A DNA stretch of 64,000 bases. Source: Ligula intestinalis (Eukaryota; Platyhelminthes; Cestoda; Diphyllobothriidea; Diphyllobothriidae). Shown here piece by piece: positions 45,021 to 58,347 of the stretch. Both the position numbers and the translations under genes were made by a program. The DNA is taken from the NCBI GenBank assembly GCA_036362985.1, contig JAYGXS010000007.1:16899364-16963363 (forward strand), written 5' to 3'. Numbering within the stretch: the first letter of the stretch is position 1; each line of letters starts with the position of its first letter. A model generated the notes under the pieces. That model saw only the letters and a program-made list of their open reading frames with translations. It was not told the origin of the DNA and searched no databases.

Positions 45021-46029
45021 TTTTCCGAAAGCAAACATTGAGAAGTCATTTAGATGCTATAAATATATACTAATAGCAATTTCAAAGTAATATTACTTCG
45101 ATTTAATTAAAATATGTTTTCATCCGCACGTCTCTTTTCACTATGTGAACTGCGCTGATCGCGTCTGCAGTCGCATCTACCGCACCTCTGGTCCTAGGCT
45201 ACGTGGCCTTGTCACGCTCTTTATCGTATCGGCTTAAAAAGCGACTGCTTACGAAGTGGCGGATTCCTCTGCTCTTGTCACAGCAAGGGCGTATCATGGT
45301 AGTATCTCCGGTTCTTGAGGACGTTATCGTGACTCTGATGTCTCCTCCTCGTGTGGCCTTTCGGAGGTAGATATTTCTCATCATGGACCCAATGGCTGCC
45401 GCCAACATTCACAGCGGCCTGATGGTCCTATCTTTCACATTCTTTCGTCTACGAGCGACAGTTTTTCTCCTAAAAACCACATACGATATTCCGTTTTTGA
45501 ATTATGAGCCATACCTTAGGAGAGTTTTCACTGTCTGCTCTTTTTCTCAGTTACACCTGCTGGCTCGTGTTAACTGAAATCACCACATGTGAGTGTATTA
45601 CTTGAAACAAACCAGAAGTTGCTTGCAATTATTTAAATTTCTTCGTTGAAATGTTTGGCTGTGCCGATGCATTTCTTAAATACTTTGTGCCAATAGGAAG
45701 TTCAAAGGCGATCGCCTATATTTCCTTGAACAAACTTGACTTGACTTGACTAATGCCACCTCTAAAATCCACCTGAATTGATACCTGAATGCAATTTTAC
45801 TGAAATGTATACATATCTGTAATGTTTTTTTTATTTTGCACTTTAATTTAAAAGTAGCTGACAAAACACTCATTCAAATTCAACACGTTGTTGTTGTTGT
45901 TTGACCATCAATTTCGATGCAGTCCACCATTAATTCCAAAAAGGTTGGTACAAGGAAGGTAACTGAAGACAGGGATGATTTTGAAGTAATTGTAGACGTT
46001 TCAAGCGTCTATTGCATTCTACATTTTCA

Positions 46030-46580
46030 CTCAGAGTCGAAAAACCGAAATGGGAGCCAGAGTTGGCAGGTTTTTCTAGTACAGGCCAAGATTTAGTCTT
46101 AAGTGACTTGTGCGGTAGTACTACCTCACTGCTTACGCTCAGTCGCCCTCAGCTTATGGCAAGACAGACACAAGAATACTGAGACTACGACTGCTACCAC
46201 TATTACTTACTAGCGATGTGACTAAATGATGCTAGTGCTGCCACTATTACTGACGGTAATATTAGTCAGAGATGACGCTGGTTTAAGTGAACGCTGGGCT
46301 CATGTTCCTTCGATCTCCAATGCAGGCCAGAAACACCGCGTGATTTATTCGTAAGTGACAGTCAGCTTTTGCGCTGGTACAACCGCACTATCTAATTTAA
46401 CTCAGTCTCAGACTTAATTCAAGAAAACCGAGACAAATAATACCAATACTACCACTACTTTATACTTCTACTTAATAGCGATGCAACTGATTGGTAGTAT
46501 TACTGATAGTATTACTTACGCTTATGTTTTCCAGTGGTGACACTGATTAAACTCGACGATTGGGCTCACATCCTCTGAAG
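46030..46580 (+). repeat. diverged tandem pair of a trinucleotide-centred repeat
   Basis: Two units (about 46,030-46,300 and 46,310-46,580) share ordered words: CAGGCCA(A/G)..., TAAGTGAC, GCG(G/C)TA/TGGTAC, GAGAC, ACTACCACTA, TAGCGATG(T/C)(G/A)ACT and GGGCTCA(T/C). The centre is a run of irregular ACT/ATT triplets. Relatives in opposite orientation occur at 51,240-51,560 and 53,340-53,660. No protein is recognised. Confidence 0.5.
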
Positions 46581-46589
46581 AATAAAAAT

Positions 46590-49500
46590 ATGATAATACT
46601 GCCTGTGCGTGTATGTAGGAATTTGGAACATTTTTATGCAGTCGCAACCTACATAAGACGAAGAATAAACTTAAAGGCTAAATAAATATAATTTAATAAT
46701 CCATCAAGATTAACCACACCTTTATATCGCAACATGGTGCTTTTTCCTGTTAAGAGGACCATTCCTATCTAATAGGAAGCTAATTTCTCCAGAAACAACT
46801 AAACATAGACACCTAGTAATTCCCATAACTATATGAATAGCTTAGTAATAAGACATCCTATTTTTCCAGCTAACATAGCAGATGAGATAATGAGCCTTCA
46901 ACTTTCCTCAGCTTCACCTGAGGTGATTATGTAGGGCACACGCTCGCGTACAACAGGTAAGACGGTCAGCAATCCTCCAGTGGGCAGACGAAAGACCGCG
47001 CTAGTCAGCAGAGGCGTCTTAAGTCGCTCAAAACTAGGTAGCTTCATGACCAACTGTTATGCGCTAATGCACATGCGGTTATGCTGTAAACTGATTATTA
47101 CTAACAAAACACGTCAATGGTCTTTTTTGTATAATCGCCCCACGAACTCCATGGTTCATATTTCATTAAGTTCCCCACAGTTTGTGTTTAAAAAATACGT
47201 ACAGAAATTGAGTGCCATCGGTGAATCTTAACGCACAAATTTCAGCCCTCGGGCCCCCACCTCCCTATAGATTATTGAAACCACAGGCTTTCATTCATTA
47301 GATATCTAATTTCAACGTGCTCAGATAAAAAGCATCCCGGAACATAGGGGCACTGGAATTGCCTGGCCCGGTTACAATTCCGTCTGATTGACGATGTCAG
47401 TGGCCGAGTCATATGTGGCTGTGATGATCAGCATCTTGCGCCCAGGTGGTTTCAATAATTTACATCGAAAGCAGCTAATATTAACGCGGCCAAACTTAAT
47501 TTGTCAATCGTGCGATACCTATAAAAATTTTAGCATTGCCGCCTGTATATTTTGTTATTGAATCTGTAGCACGTCTGTTTCCCGTTTATGGAGACACTGA
47601 ATGAACTCCTAATTCTTGTAAATCATATCGGCCATCTTGCTTCCGCCCCAGGTAGCATTTATTTTCGGGCAAATTATAGCACACCATACCGATAGCTAGT
47701 TACCTTTATTTGTATGTAGAATAAAGGCACATACCATTACCGATTAAGGGTTTATTGAAGTAATCGGTTTGACGTAACCAATTGGCCCATTCACATTCTT
47801 TTTATTTTTACTAGTATTCCATGAGATAGATATTGAAAAGTGAGTCTGGGTAAACGCGAATTTTAAATTACTATTCAAAACGACTTCGCAATAATCAAGG
47901 ATTTGGAAAACCAATCGAAAATCCGAACAGTTTATTGGTTTTGTGCGGGAGTTGGTTTATATGCCCAGGTTATACGCCCGATTATACGATTGGAATGGAT
48001 GGAAGTGACAATGCAGATAGAGGAGTATGAAGGGTTTCAGAAAATAATTGGGTTATGGGGATGTTTTACTTCGCGAGGACGCACGTGCGTGACCATTTGT
48101 ACATTCTCAGCTATCCCAGGAAACTAAAAGTGTCTCACAAGTCCAAGTAGGAATGAAACTGTGTCACAAGTCTAGGCCACTCGATTGGTAGTTTAAAGTC
48201 AGTGTAGCAAAAACTTTTGACCACCTTATTAAGGTTTGATGAGGCCATCGCTTTCATGAATGTTTACGATGTGAATATATGGAACTATCTGCATAATGCT
48301 TCGTATGCAGTGGGAAATCTACTAGAAATAACTTCACTCACTGCTACCAAAAATTAAATTACAACGGATGCAAGAGTAAATACGCAAGTACTTCTAAGTT
48401 CACTTCCTCTTTTTTGCTCTCTCTTCACGTAAAGTTTACATTTATCCAATTAATACGCCAATCTGGGGTTTTAATATAATATTTAGTGGCGGATGAAACT
48501 GTACCGAACAGGATTCGCGATACCACAATACCACAGATACTGATTACTCTGTAAAAATAATCGATCGCCTAGATCGGTTGCAGACCTCAGCTGCAGGCAT
48601 TTTCCCTGCATGCTTGAGATTGTTAATTCTAGGTAAGTCTCGCGTAAAGAATTCTATGGTCTCAGTCGAGTTCAGTAGATGGCATTGGGGCGAACAGCAG
48701 GTTGAAATTTAACTGCAGTCCCATTGCTCACGTCAGGAAGCCTCTGTTGCACTGTCGCTGTCTGCACGTCGTGTGGTTAAGTCTGACAGGGCTCTCAGTC
48801 AAAAGAACAAACTCTCATAGATGTCCGTTCAGTGTTCCTGTCAAAAGATCAAGTGTTTTTTTGGCAATTTCAGGAAATTCTGCTCAATAAACGCTGTATC
48901 TGAGGAGGTCGGCTTTGAAGTATTTATTTGGGGGAACATATGAACTTTACTTGCCTTTCATCCGTTTGTGGCAGCCAACAGCCTTTTCCTAGTGAAGATA
49001 TGTCGGCTGTAGCTGGTATTTACTACGACAGTGCCCTACGGTATCATAACAGTTTGCGAATGCTGATGTCCAGTGTGGGTTTCTCAGAGTTGGCGCACAA
49101 CCAGTGACTTGTGCGTCAATCGATTTATAGTGCGAAGGAACAATGACCGTTTGACTGTGCCTTTGGACAAGGTACGCCGTATGCTATAAATGCCAGTGGT
49201 GCAGAGATGTTGACTTACGCGTGGAGCAGTCTTAAGTGGTAATACACTTGCGATGCATCTACCGAACCCACTGGTCCAAACCCCCACCCGGGTCCGATGT
49301 CAAGACACTGGCAAGAAGAGGGGAGATGTAGGAGAGCGCAAGTGTTTGGTGCGGCGTGAGCCAACACCAAAGTGTCCCAACCTGTCCCGCGTTGTGCATT
49401 TGTTATTTGAAGAAAAACCTAATAACGCCTGCTGTGCCCTGATCCGGTGAAGGTGTTATTTTAGTACATCTACCTCGCAGCCCGTTTAGGGGGCACAAGA

Positions 49501-49820
49501 ATAGACATAAGCAGTATCTATCAGACGCTAACCTCCTTCATATGTCAAAATTAATTTACTGCTTCTTCCAGGATAAATCTGAATTTATACATGAATGGGT
49601 TTCAAAAAGGATACTACTTGCTACTCAGGCATTTGTTTCACTCCAATTATAGTTCGAAAGAAGGTGGCAAAGGGCTCAAACAAACAAAAAACCCTTTTCT
49701 AATATATAAATACACATGCGTTTATGTTCTATGCGGATTAGTACTACTGGAACAACACCTCAATCGTCTAAGCTATTTAGAGTCACTCAAACATCTTGCT
49801 TCCTGTTAAAAAGAATCACC
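46590..49820. other. no gene recognised
   Basis: AT-rich sequence with isolated short open frames only. A short dispersed repeat occurs at 49,390-49,450 (see 41,281). Nothing else is supported. Confidence 0.35.
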
Positions 49821-49827
49821 AATTAAT

Positions 49828-51182
49828 GTTCCTCCGTTTTTTCTCGGAAATGTATTCGTCAATGAAACCTTTTATCAACGCATCTTGAGCGTTGCCCCAC
49901 TGTTCAGGAGAAGATTGGATAATCACCTGTTAACGGCTAGTCCGAAATTCCGACGTCCATTTTCAAGGCAGCAGTAGTTTAAGTAGTGCACCTCATATAC
50001 CCCTAGTCTCAGCATTTTTTCACGGACTCGGTGGTTATAGGGGTTTTATGCGTGGGGAAATAGGCAAGGTAGTGGAATATACTTTAATAACTGCTATATA
50101 TATTTTTATTTTATGGTATTTGGAATTGTTGATGGAAGTGATTGTTGTAGATTTATATCTATCCATAGATTTTCCGAATCTGTATTATCGTGTTACCCGA
50201 TTGGACAAATGCAGGTTTTTTTGATTCTTGAATAAATGGAAATGGTGGTAAGCAGGTCGTCTACTCCAACTAACAGTTCTGGTGTTAGATTATTTTAGAC
50301 CACGGCGCTATGAGCTGCGCACACCTTTAATTCTTTTATGCAAAACAACGCAATCCCTGCGTGGAGGGAAAAAATTCAACTACATTTTTCCACTTTCCAC
50401 TTACGTCTACAAATTTCCTTCACTGCCTTTTCTATTTTCCCAGCTCCAAAACTCCTCTAACGACCATTTCCGTAGGACAAAATGCTTGGACTACGGGTAG
50501 AGGAGGTGCACTACTTACTATATCTTTGCCGTTTTCAAGTAATGTGTTCTTCACCCGTTAAAGTTTTGTTTCGATACTTTTTGGAGGGCAGGTCCGTCGT
50601 ACTCTAACTGCCAATCCCTCGACTAGAATTCGTTGTATATAAGGGCTAAAAAACCATTAAAGATGGTGTATTGTCCCGTCTAGGTTATCTTTCGGAAAAT
50701 TTTACGCTAGATAGATCCATTTATTTGCCTTCGTAGTAGGGCATCAAGGAACGCAACTTCCTTATCTGCCTTAGCCTCAAGTCATGTATTGTCTTCCTTA
50801 GACTCGTTTTGTCCATCTTACCTATGAGGAAATTTAGGAGCAACGGGCCAAAGGGTGTGCCCATCGGCCCACCTATCTTGATAGGCAAGATTGAGAAAAC
50901 GAGTCTAATAAAAATGCATAAAGCAGTTATTAAAGTAGATTCCACTACTCATCCTAATTCCCCACCCATACAATCCCCATAACCACCGATTCCATGGGAC
51001 AAAATGCTGGGGCAAGGGGTATATGATGTGCACTACTTAAACTACTGCTGCCTCGGAATTTCGGGCTACCGTTAACAGGTGATTATCCAAACTTCTCCTG
51101 AACAGTTGGGCAACGCGCAAGATGCGTCAGTAAAAAGGTCGCATTGACGAATACATTTCCGAGAGAAAAAGAAGGAGCACAG
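49828..51182. repeat. large inverted repeat with Penelope-like RT fragment in the middle
   Basis: The left arm 49,828-50,112 is the inverted complement of the right arm 50,893-51,182, sharing CTCGGAAATGTATTCGTCAA, TTGGATAATCACCTGTTAAC, AGTTTAAGTAGTGCAC and ACTTTAATAACTGC. Compared with the left arm and the third copy (52,993 on), the right arm lacks about 15 bp next to GGCAGCAG. The core between the arms is AT-rich apart from an RT fragment at its right end. Confidence 0.78.
50721..50945 (-). pseudogene. Penelope-like RT fragment (palm motif)
   Basis: A 75-codon minus-strand frame contains GGPMGTPFGPLLLNFLIGKM and DKTSLRKTIHDLRLRQIRKL. The GxPMGTPxGPLLxNF block is the PLE motif before the catalytic YxDD, which is absent. 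The preceding ITALCIFIRLVF is encoded by the right arm of the inverted repeat, so the arms themselves are probably PLE sequence. Confidence 0.6.
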
Positions 51183-52259
51183 CTCCATTTTAAGCCGACA
51201 ATAATGTTTTCAGGGCTTCAGTCATTTGTTTCTCTATTAAGCAGAAGCAGAATCAGAAGAAGTAGTATTTGTAGTATTCAGAGTAGAAATAGCCGTATGA
51301 GTCTCGGTTTTCTTGAATGAAGTCTGAGCATGAGTGTGTGTATATAGTATGGAAATACCAGCGCAATAGTCTTCTCTCACTTAAGACTTAATCACGCAGC
51401 GTTTTTGGTCTTTATTGTAGAAAGCAGCCAACGCTGGAATTGAAGGTGTTGAGTACTGTGGACATTTACATCGTCCACGTTCAGTTAAAATAAACCCTGT
51501 CTTTCGTCATTCTCCCTGTACTAAACTGCTGGAAGCAAGTGGTGGACTCCATCGAAATCGATGGTCCTAAAATCATTATCACGACTCTTTCTAATTGTCA
51601 TTGCTGCTCTTTTACCCTATTTCCACATCCCACTTGCGTCAAAAGAAGACTTTAATTGATTTTTCTTATCACCCGCATCTTGTACTTGTAGCCTGTTCTC
51701 AAACTGACGCCAACACATGCAAGAAAACTTGGAAAATAATGAACGAACTCATGGTGAATGCAAATGTTATAAGAAAAATAAAATCTACAAGTGATTTGCT
51801 CAGAGATGCCAACATTTCTTATGAAGCCTTAAATTCTAAAAACATGCTAAATCACTGTAACTGTGACCAATAAATGCAAATATAATTGTCCACTGAAATT
51901 ATAAACATGCCATTTTGTGCATAACTAAGGCATTTTTCTGTTTTACAATTGATTTATCGATATTTCTGGTACTGGATTTCCATTTATCTTAGGTCGTCCT
52001 TGGAATTACCGTGAATAATTCACGATTTTCTGTTTTCATATATTTTTTTCCTTAAGTTACATCCTCTTCGAAAGTTTTATCAAAGCCTTTGAAATCGGAA
52101 ATAAAATAAAAGCCCTTACAAAAAGCGTTATTTTTAGATATTAATGCTTATACAGCTGGCTGTTTAGGTCTTATTTGTAAATTCAGCAATGCATGGAAAC
52201 ACGGTGCCAAAAAACGTATGTCCTTAACAAAGGTCCGATATTAATATGCTATGGATAAT
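50893..52259. repeat. 1.37-kb duplicated segment, copy 1
   Basis: Nearly identical (about 97% by eye) to 52,993-54,370, at a constant offset of 2,100 bp at its start. Within it, 51,240-51,560 is a reversed member of the 46-kb repeat family. A frame at 51,595-51,873 encodes CKKTWKIMNELMVNANVIRK and IKSTSDLLRDANISYEALNS; the KKTWKIMNEL part resembles linkers of LINE RTs but is not decisive. Copy 1 ends where the 309-bp tandem array begins. Confidence 0.9.
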
Positions 52260-52261
52260 AA

Positions 52262-52892
52262 GAGATATCAGGCTTGTCACTATGTGACCTCAGAATATTA
52301 TGGAGTGGATGCGACAAAGACAAGGGAGACCGGAATGGCCATTTTTGGCTTGTTAGACGACATCAGCCAATCATACCCAATCTCAGGGGTCGGAACGCCC
52401 GATATTCGAACCCAGGACCTTTGGTCATTGGGTTTACAACCCTACCTTGGCACCACGGGCTCGTTGCTTTGTCAGTTGTGATCGGGGATATAATGGAACA
52501 AAGGTGCTCAGGCGATCTATCTGGTAAGGGCACAAACTTGTCCCAGAAGTGCCTTGAGGCTCGTACTTGAGCGATATCAGGCTTGTCGCTATGCGACCTC
52601 AGAATATTGTGGAGTGGATCCGACAAACACAAGGGCGACCGGAATGCCCATGTCTGGCTTGTTAGCCGTCATCGGCCAGTCATACCCAATATCAGGGGTC
52701 AGAACCCCGGAGATTAAAACCCGGGACCTTCGGTCATTGGGTTTACCACCCTAGCTTGGCCCCAGGGGATCGTTGTTTTGTCGGTTGAGATCGGGGATAT
52801 AATGGAACAAAGGTGCTCAGGCGATCTATCTGGTAAGAGCACAATCTTATCCCGGAAGTGCCTTGAGGCTCGTACTTGAGCGATATCAGGCT
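52262..52892. repeat. 309-bp tandem repeat, two units plus the start of a third
   Basis: Units start at 52,262, 52,571 and 52,880, each with (G)GATATCAGGCTTGTC; the third is cut by the N gap. Internal words such as GATCGGGGATATAATGGAAC and AAGGTGCTCAGGCGATCTAT recur in both full units, with about 10% differences. The GATTCGAACCC-type B-box words suggest a tRNA-like past, but no arms can be drawn. Confidence 0.92.
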
Positions 52893-52992
52893 NNNNNNNN
52901 NNNNNNNNNNNNNNNNNNNNNNNNNNNNNNNNNNNNNNNNNNNNNNNNNNNNNNNNNNNNNNNNNNNNNNNNNNNNNNNNNNNNNNNNNNNN
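52893..52992. other. assembly gap (100 N)
   Basis: Exactly 100 N, the usual placeholder for a gap of unknown size. Open frames crossing it are meaningless. Confidence 0.99.
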
Positions 52993-54370
52993 GAGAAAAC
53001 GAGTCTAATAAAAATGCATAAAGCAGTTATTAAAGTATATTCCACTACCAATCCTAATTCCCCACCCATACAATCCCCATAACCACCGATTCCAAGGGAC
53101 AAAATGCTGGGGCAAGGGGTATATGATGTGCACTACTTAAACTACTGCTGCCTTGAAAATGGACGTTGGAATTTTGGGCTACCGTTAACTGGTGATTATC
53201 CAAACTTCTCCTGAACAGTTGGGCAACGCGCAAGATGCGTCAGCAAAAAGGTTGCATTGACGAATACATTTCCGAGAGAAAAAGAAGGAGCACAGCTCCA
53301 TTTTAAGCCGACAATAATGTCCTCAGGGCTTCAGTCATTTGTATCTCTATTAAGCAGAAGCAGAATCAGAAGAAGTAGTATTTGTAGTATTCGGAGTAGA
53401 AATAGCCGTATCAGTCTCGGTTTTCTTGAATGAAGTCTGAGCATGAGTGTGTGTATATAGTATGGAAGTACCAGCGCAATGGTCTTCTCTCACTTAAGAC
53501 TTAATCACGCAGCGTTTTTGGTCGTTATTGTAGAAAGCGACCAACGCTGGAATTGAAGGTGTAGAGTACGGTGGACATTTACATCGTCCACGTTTAGTTA
53601 AAATAAACCCTGTCTCTAGTCATTCTCCCTGCACTAAACTGTTGGAAGCAAGTGGTGGACTCAATCGAAATCGATAGTCCTAAAATCATTATCACGACTC
53701 TTTCTTATTGTCATTGCTGCTCTTTCACCCTATTTCCACATCCCCTTTGCGTAAAAAGAAGACTTTAATTTATTTTTCTTATCACCCGCATCTTATACTT
53801 GTATCCTGTTCTCAAACTGTTGCCAACACATGTAAGAAAACTTGGAAAATAATGAACGAACTCATAGTGAATGCAAATGTTATAAGAAAAATAAAATCTA
53901 CAAGTGATTTGCTTAGAGATGCCAACATTTTAATGAAGCCTAAAATTCTAAAAACATGCTAAATCATTGTAACTGTGACCAATAAATGCAAATATAATTG
54001 TCGACTGAAATCGTAAACATGCCATTTTGTGCATAACTAAGGCACTTTCTGTTTTACAATTGATTTATCGATATTTCTGGTACTGGATTACCATTTATCT
54101 TAGGTCGCCCTTGGAATTACCGTAAATAATTCACGATTTTCTGTTTTCATATATTTTTTTCCTTAAGTTACATCCTCTTCGAAAGTTTTATCAAAACATT
54201 TGAAATCGAAATAAGATAAAAGCCCTTACAAAAAGCGTTATTTTTAGATATTAATGCTTATGCAGCTGGCTGTTTAGGTCTTATTTGTAAATTAAGCCAT
54301 GCATGGAAACACGCTGCCAAAAAAATGTATTTCCTTAACAAAGGTCCGATATTAATATGCCATGGATAAT
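52993..54370. repeat. 1.37-kb duplicated segment, copy 2
   Basis: The second copy of 50,893-52,259. It keeps the 15-bp piece missing from copy 1 (GGACGTTGG region near 53,162). The frame corresponding to 51,595-51,873 is shifted near 53,930 by loss of bases, so the protein differs at its end (84 codons). After the shared end (ATGGATAAT) it continues into unique AT-rich sequence instead of the 309-bp array. Confidence 0.9.
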
Positions 54371-54374
54371 TAGC

Positions 54375-57300
54375 AAAAAACTTTCTATAAAAAATTGCCC
54401 TTTTTAAAAACTTCAATATTAATCATTCAGCTTACAAATACCTGTGTAAGTTAACCTTTTTAAAAGAAGTGTTGAAGTAGCAATTTTGAACTGCGACCGG
54501 TTTTCTGATATTCTTGAAAAGTTGACTGGAAATTACAGAAGTATTTTTGTGTTTATATTGGGACTTTGATTAATTTCAGTCCCTGTTCAAAGGTTGCAAA
54601 TGCATCACACAGTGGCTGATTATGCACGTCAATTTCGCGAAAACGGTTAATCTTCTGTCTTTGCAGTTTCTTTGTCAGGCAATTACCTAAAGTATACTAC
54701 AAAAAAGTCGATTGCTACATGTTCCAAATTAACTTACTTTCTTTTCGGTGTCCATATTCACGGCAAAATATATGTTTTTTCGGTAAATGGTCCCAAATAT
54801 TCGGTGCAGTGAAAGAAAATACGGCTTTAGCATCGGAAACTTCTTGAACATGTGGCAACTACATATTTCACCAAAATCATATCGGTTTTATTTCAATATA
54901 AAGACTATACATGCAGCTTGCTTTACTAAAAGGCTTCCAAAGCATCAAATCTACTCAAAAGATCCAAATAACAATGCAAAATGTACGCTTAACTATCAAG
55001 TGGAGTTTTGATCACGACTTTGCCTGAATTAGTTGACATATTCTATGCTTGCGCACTGGTCTTCTCAAGCTTCCGATTGGAATCATCACAGCACTGAAAG
55101 TCCCTGAAATGTCCTGTGTAAAATTACTGCATCATTATTCGAAGCCAGCTCAAGCTCTCACCTCTCGCGATTGTTTGCACATATACAACAGTGTGTACCA
55201 CCCTCCATTTGATCTGGCAAATCACCTTCAGGGATGACTCACACACGACCTCACTGTGACGACAGTTCTAACACTTCGGACCCGGACCTCGTGGGTGATT
55301 GTGCACTCGTCCGACTGTCAAATTCCTCCAATCTGTTCTTTAATAGCTCTGTACATAATATACTATACTTCCCATCCACCGTCCAAATTCTTCTCTTCCC
55401 AAGCGAAACCGGATCTAAAAATCGCAGTGGCTAGGCTCTTCGCTATAAACTTACGTCACTGATATGCGTCCTCTAGCTGAACTCCTTAGCATATACGCTG
55501 GCCTCTTTGTGCAGATTTTCCAACATATTTTGCACCTCAAAATCGCTTCTCTGTAGTAAAGGCTGTTGTCTAATGCACAGGCAATGCGCACAAAAATCGA
55601 ACCACGGCGAAGCGTCGAGTCATCACCTATCAGCAACGCGCCGTTCTGTGTAGTGGGTGTGCCTGCGTTGCTATTGGTCAAGACATAAACCAATCTGCTA
55701 GTAGGTTAACTTGCACCTCCTTCAGGTTACGTGTTAGCATGTGTCAGCAGAGCAAGTCTTTTTGTTGGCTCTGAGGATGCTTTTAACACAAGGAATGCGT
55801 GAGGATTTGGATCCACTAGCCATCACAACCTTTCTCTATCTCTTACAGGTTCGTATCATTTTTTAAATCTACTACTTTCCAGTGATTGCACCAAGAATTT
55901 ATCGTTCAGTTTTGTTGATTTTAGCATGAACAGAACCTTCTATTGCATGCCGTTGAGTCTGACGAAAATAAAGTATTTTTTGGACAAGAAAAGATTTGTT
56001 TTTATTGTTAGCTGACCTTCGTTCCTGGTTCTTTATATTTTGCATCAATTAGGTCAATACAAATGCTACAGAAACACGAAGTCTTTTGACTCGATAAAAT
56101 GTTCTTAGAGCTCTGCCTCTTTTGCAAAACAGGAGATTTACTATCTCATGAAATGCCAAGCACAATTCTGAAATGTCTTTTGGTTGTAAAGAATAAAGTT
56201 GACTAGACTTGACTACTTAATATAGCGCAGCATAATTCGAAGAAATTTAAGTCGCATCACGGTGCCAGTTATTAGACGAGCTACTTTCTGGCCTCCCGCC
56301 GAAACTACACCTCGTAGAAAACAAAGCACACGAGTAATATACGTTTTTCTCATTGATTTTAGCCGTTCTTAATAGTTTAAACACATTTTGAACGAAATAG
56401 GCACCTGTACGGATTTCGTAGCAGATTGCGTCTTCTTAAAGTTGCTTACTTTAAGAAGGATCATAATTTGGCCTTAACACTTCTCTAATTATCATTTTTA
56501 TAATTTTGAAACGTTCATTCATAAAACATGGTTTCCGTCTATTCATTTCTACTACATATACAGCATACTTCATGCTCCACATCCGTTAATAGTTTCTACG
56601 ACTAGTAGGTGTAATTTTCTTCAAAAAGTTGATGAAGTATTGAATTTCCTTCGCCAAAGTATATGCAGCATGTAGGTTAGAAACATTAAGTGCAATTGTA
56701 AAAGTAGGTCATCTGCAAAATTATCCTGTAATTGAAAAGCCGCTTGAAAATCTACCGTTACTCTCTCTTAGAATGCAATAATTGAAGTACACATAAAATT
56801 CTGCCAAACGAGTACAAGAAATACTTTTTTCGTGTATGATTTCTCTAACATGCGTTGCGGCCAAAAGGTGTGCAAAATTCCACATTTTGCAAAAGATTTG
56901 TAAGCACTCGCAAATTGGCATTCACGCATGTACGAAGAGCTAGCAATAATAATGAACAACCTTAGGCAAAGTTGTAACCTAAAAGAAATTTAAAAATTAA
57001 AAATGTTTTCCTAAGCAAAATAAACTTTTCCTAATAGCAGCCCAAATTTTACAGACGTAAAACAAAGAACAATAAGTCAAGATCTTTTGTAAGTTGAATG
57101 CATAACTTAACAACTTCTTCTATATCAAAATGCTATTTCCTTTGTCAATTTATTTTAAACTAATCGTCATTATTTAACTAAAATAACTTAGAAATTGCTC
57201 TTTGAATTCCAACACATTTTCGACGATTTTCTGCGTTTTCAAGCTGTATTTCATAAACTTTAGTTCTGTTTAATGTTCAGATCAAATGTTTTAAAATAAT

Positions 57301-58340
57301 ATTTATATTGAAACCATTCAACAAAAAATGACTTTCATTATTAGTTCTTAAGAGAATGGTCATGTGGACGATATTTAAAAAAGTTCTCCAAACACCAAAA
57401 CACATTGGCGACCAAAAAGAACGTCCGCAACAGAAGTCTGATATTGCTATTCATAAGATTAATTGGAAAAAACTTTTTATAATAGTTTGCCTCTTTAAAA
57501 AAGACTTTAATTAGATTTTCAGCGGACGAATATCTGTACATTTTACACTTTTCCAAATTAAGGCCAACATAAAATCGATAAATTTGACAATGTTTTTTAA
57601 TTTGCGTGAAGGAACATCATGCAATTTGACAGGAAACAAAAGAAGTCACTTTTCTCTTTATACTGGTGTAGTTTCCACCTTAGTAGATTACGTCCAGGTT
57701 GTGGTCTAAGCTTGCGAATACCAAAATGAGTGGTCAAATTTATGTTAAGATTATTATGCGTTCATTATCCTTCTGTCCGCTCCGTTTCTAAATTACGCAT
57801 AAGCGGAAATCATAGCGTTCAGGAAGTATAATTTCATAAAATTCAGATTTTATACGATTTGTTTTTACCTCCGCCTTTCCGCTTAGATATTGCCAGATTT
57901 GCTTACGTCCTATATACTTGATGAAATACAAAAATGCGGTAAAACATGCTTACTGTATTTTGTGGCGAAAATTGCACACTGTATCGGTCTCATTCTTCGC
58001 CACGGACTTTGGACAGTCGACGCTTAGGTTCTCGTAGCCAGTTGAAGAGATGTCCACCCCCTTCTTACTGAAACACCATGAAGAGCTCAAACACACTACT
58101 TCCGGGGACGGGAGAGGAGGAGATAGAACCCGGAAATTCTCCGAGAGAGATGCGCTTTATTTTGGAAACATTACCAAAATTTTCAGCAAAAAACGTACGC
58201 TATTCACCATGAATAAAAACAGGTACACAACCAAAATCACAGCGGGAGGCCACAAAACAATGCATAATAGCTGAAAACTGTAATTGCCGACATAATGAAA
58301 AATCTTCCTGGAACGAGTTGCAAAATTTAGGCATGATTGG
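54375..58340. other. AT-rich sequence without recognised genes
   Basis: A short dispersed repeat lies at 55,345-55,460 (partner at 23,745). Minus-strand frames at 56,721-56,959 and 57,341-57,556 are open. The former follows a good AATTTCTTTTAG acceptor near 56,965, but two frames are equally readable, so no exon is called. Confidence 0.3.
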
Positions 58341-58347
58341 TTTTCTT

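Noticed and set aside
52743..53102. Open frames spanning the N stretch
   Set aside because: They contain only unknown residues across the 100-N assembly gap.
57341..57556. 71-codon minus-strand frame rich in Phe, Leu and Asn
   Set aside because: Expected by chance in AT-rich sequence; no splice sites or motif.
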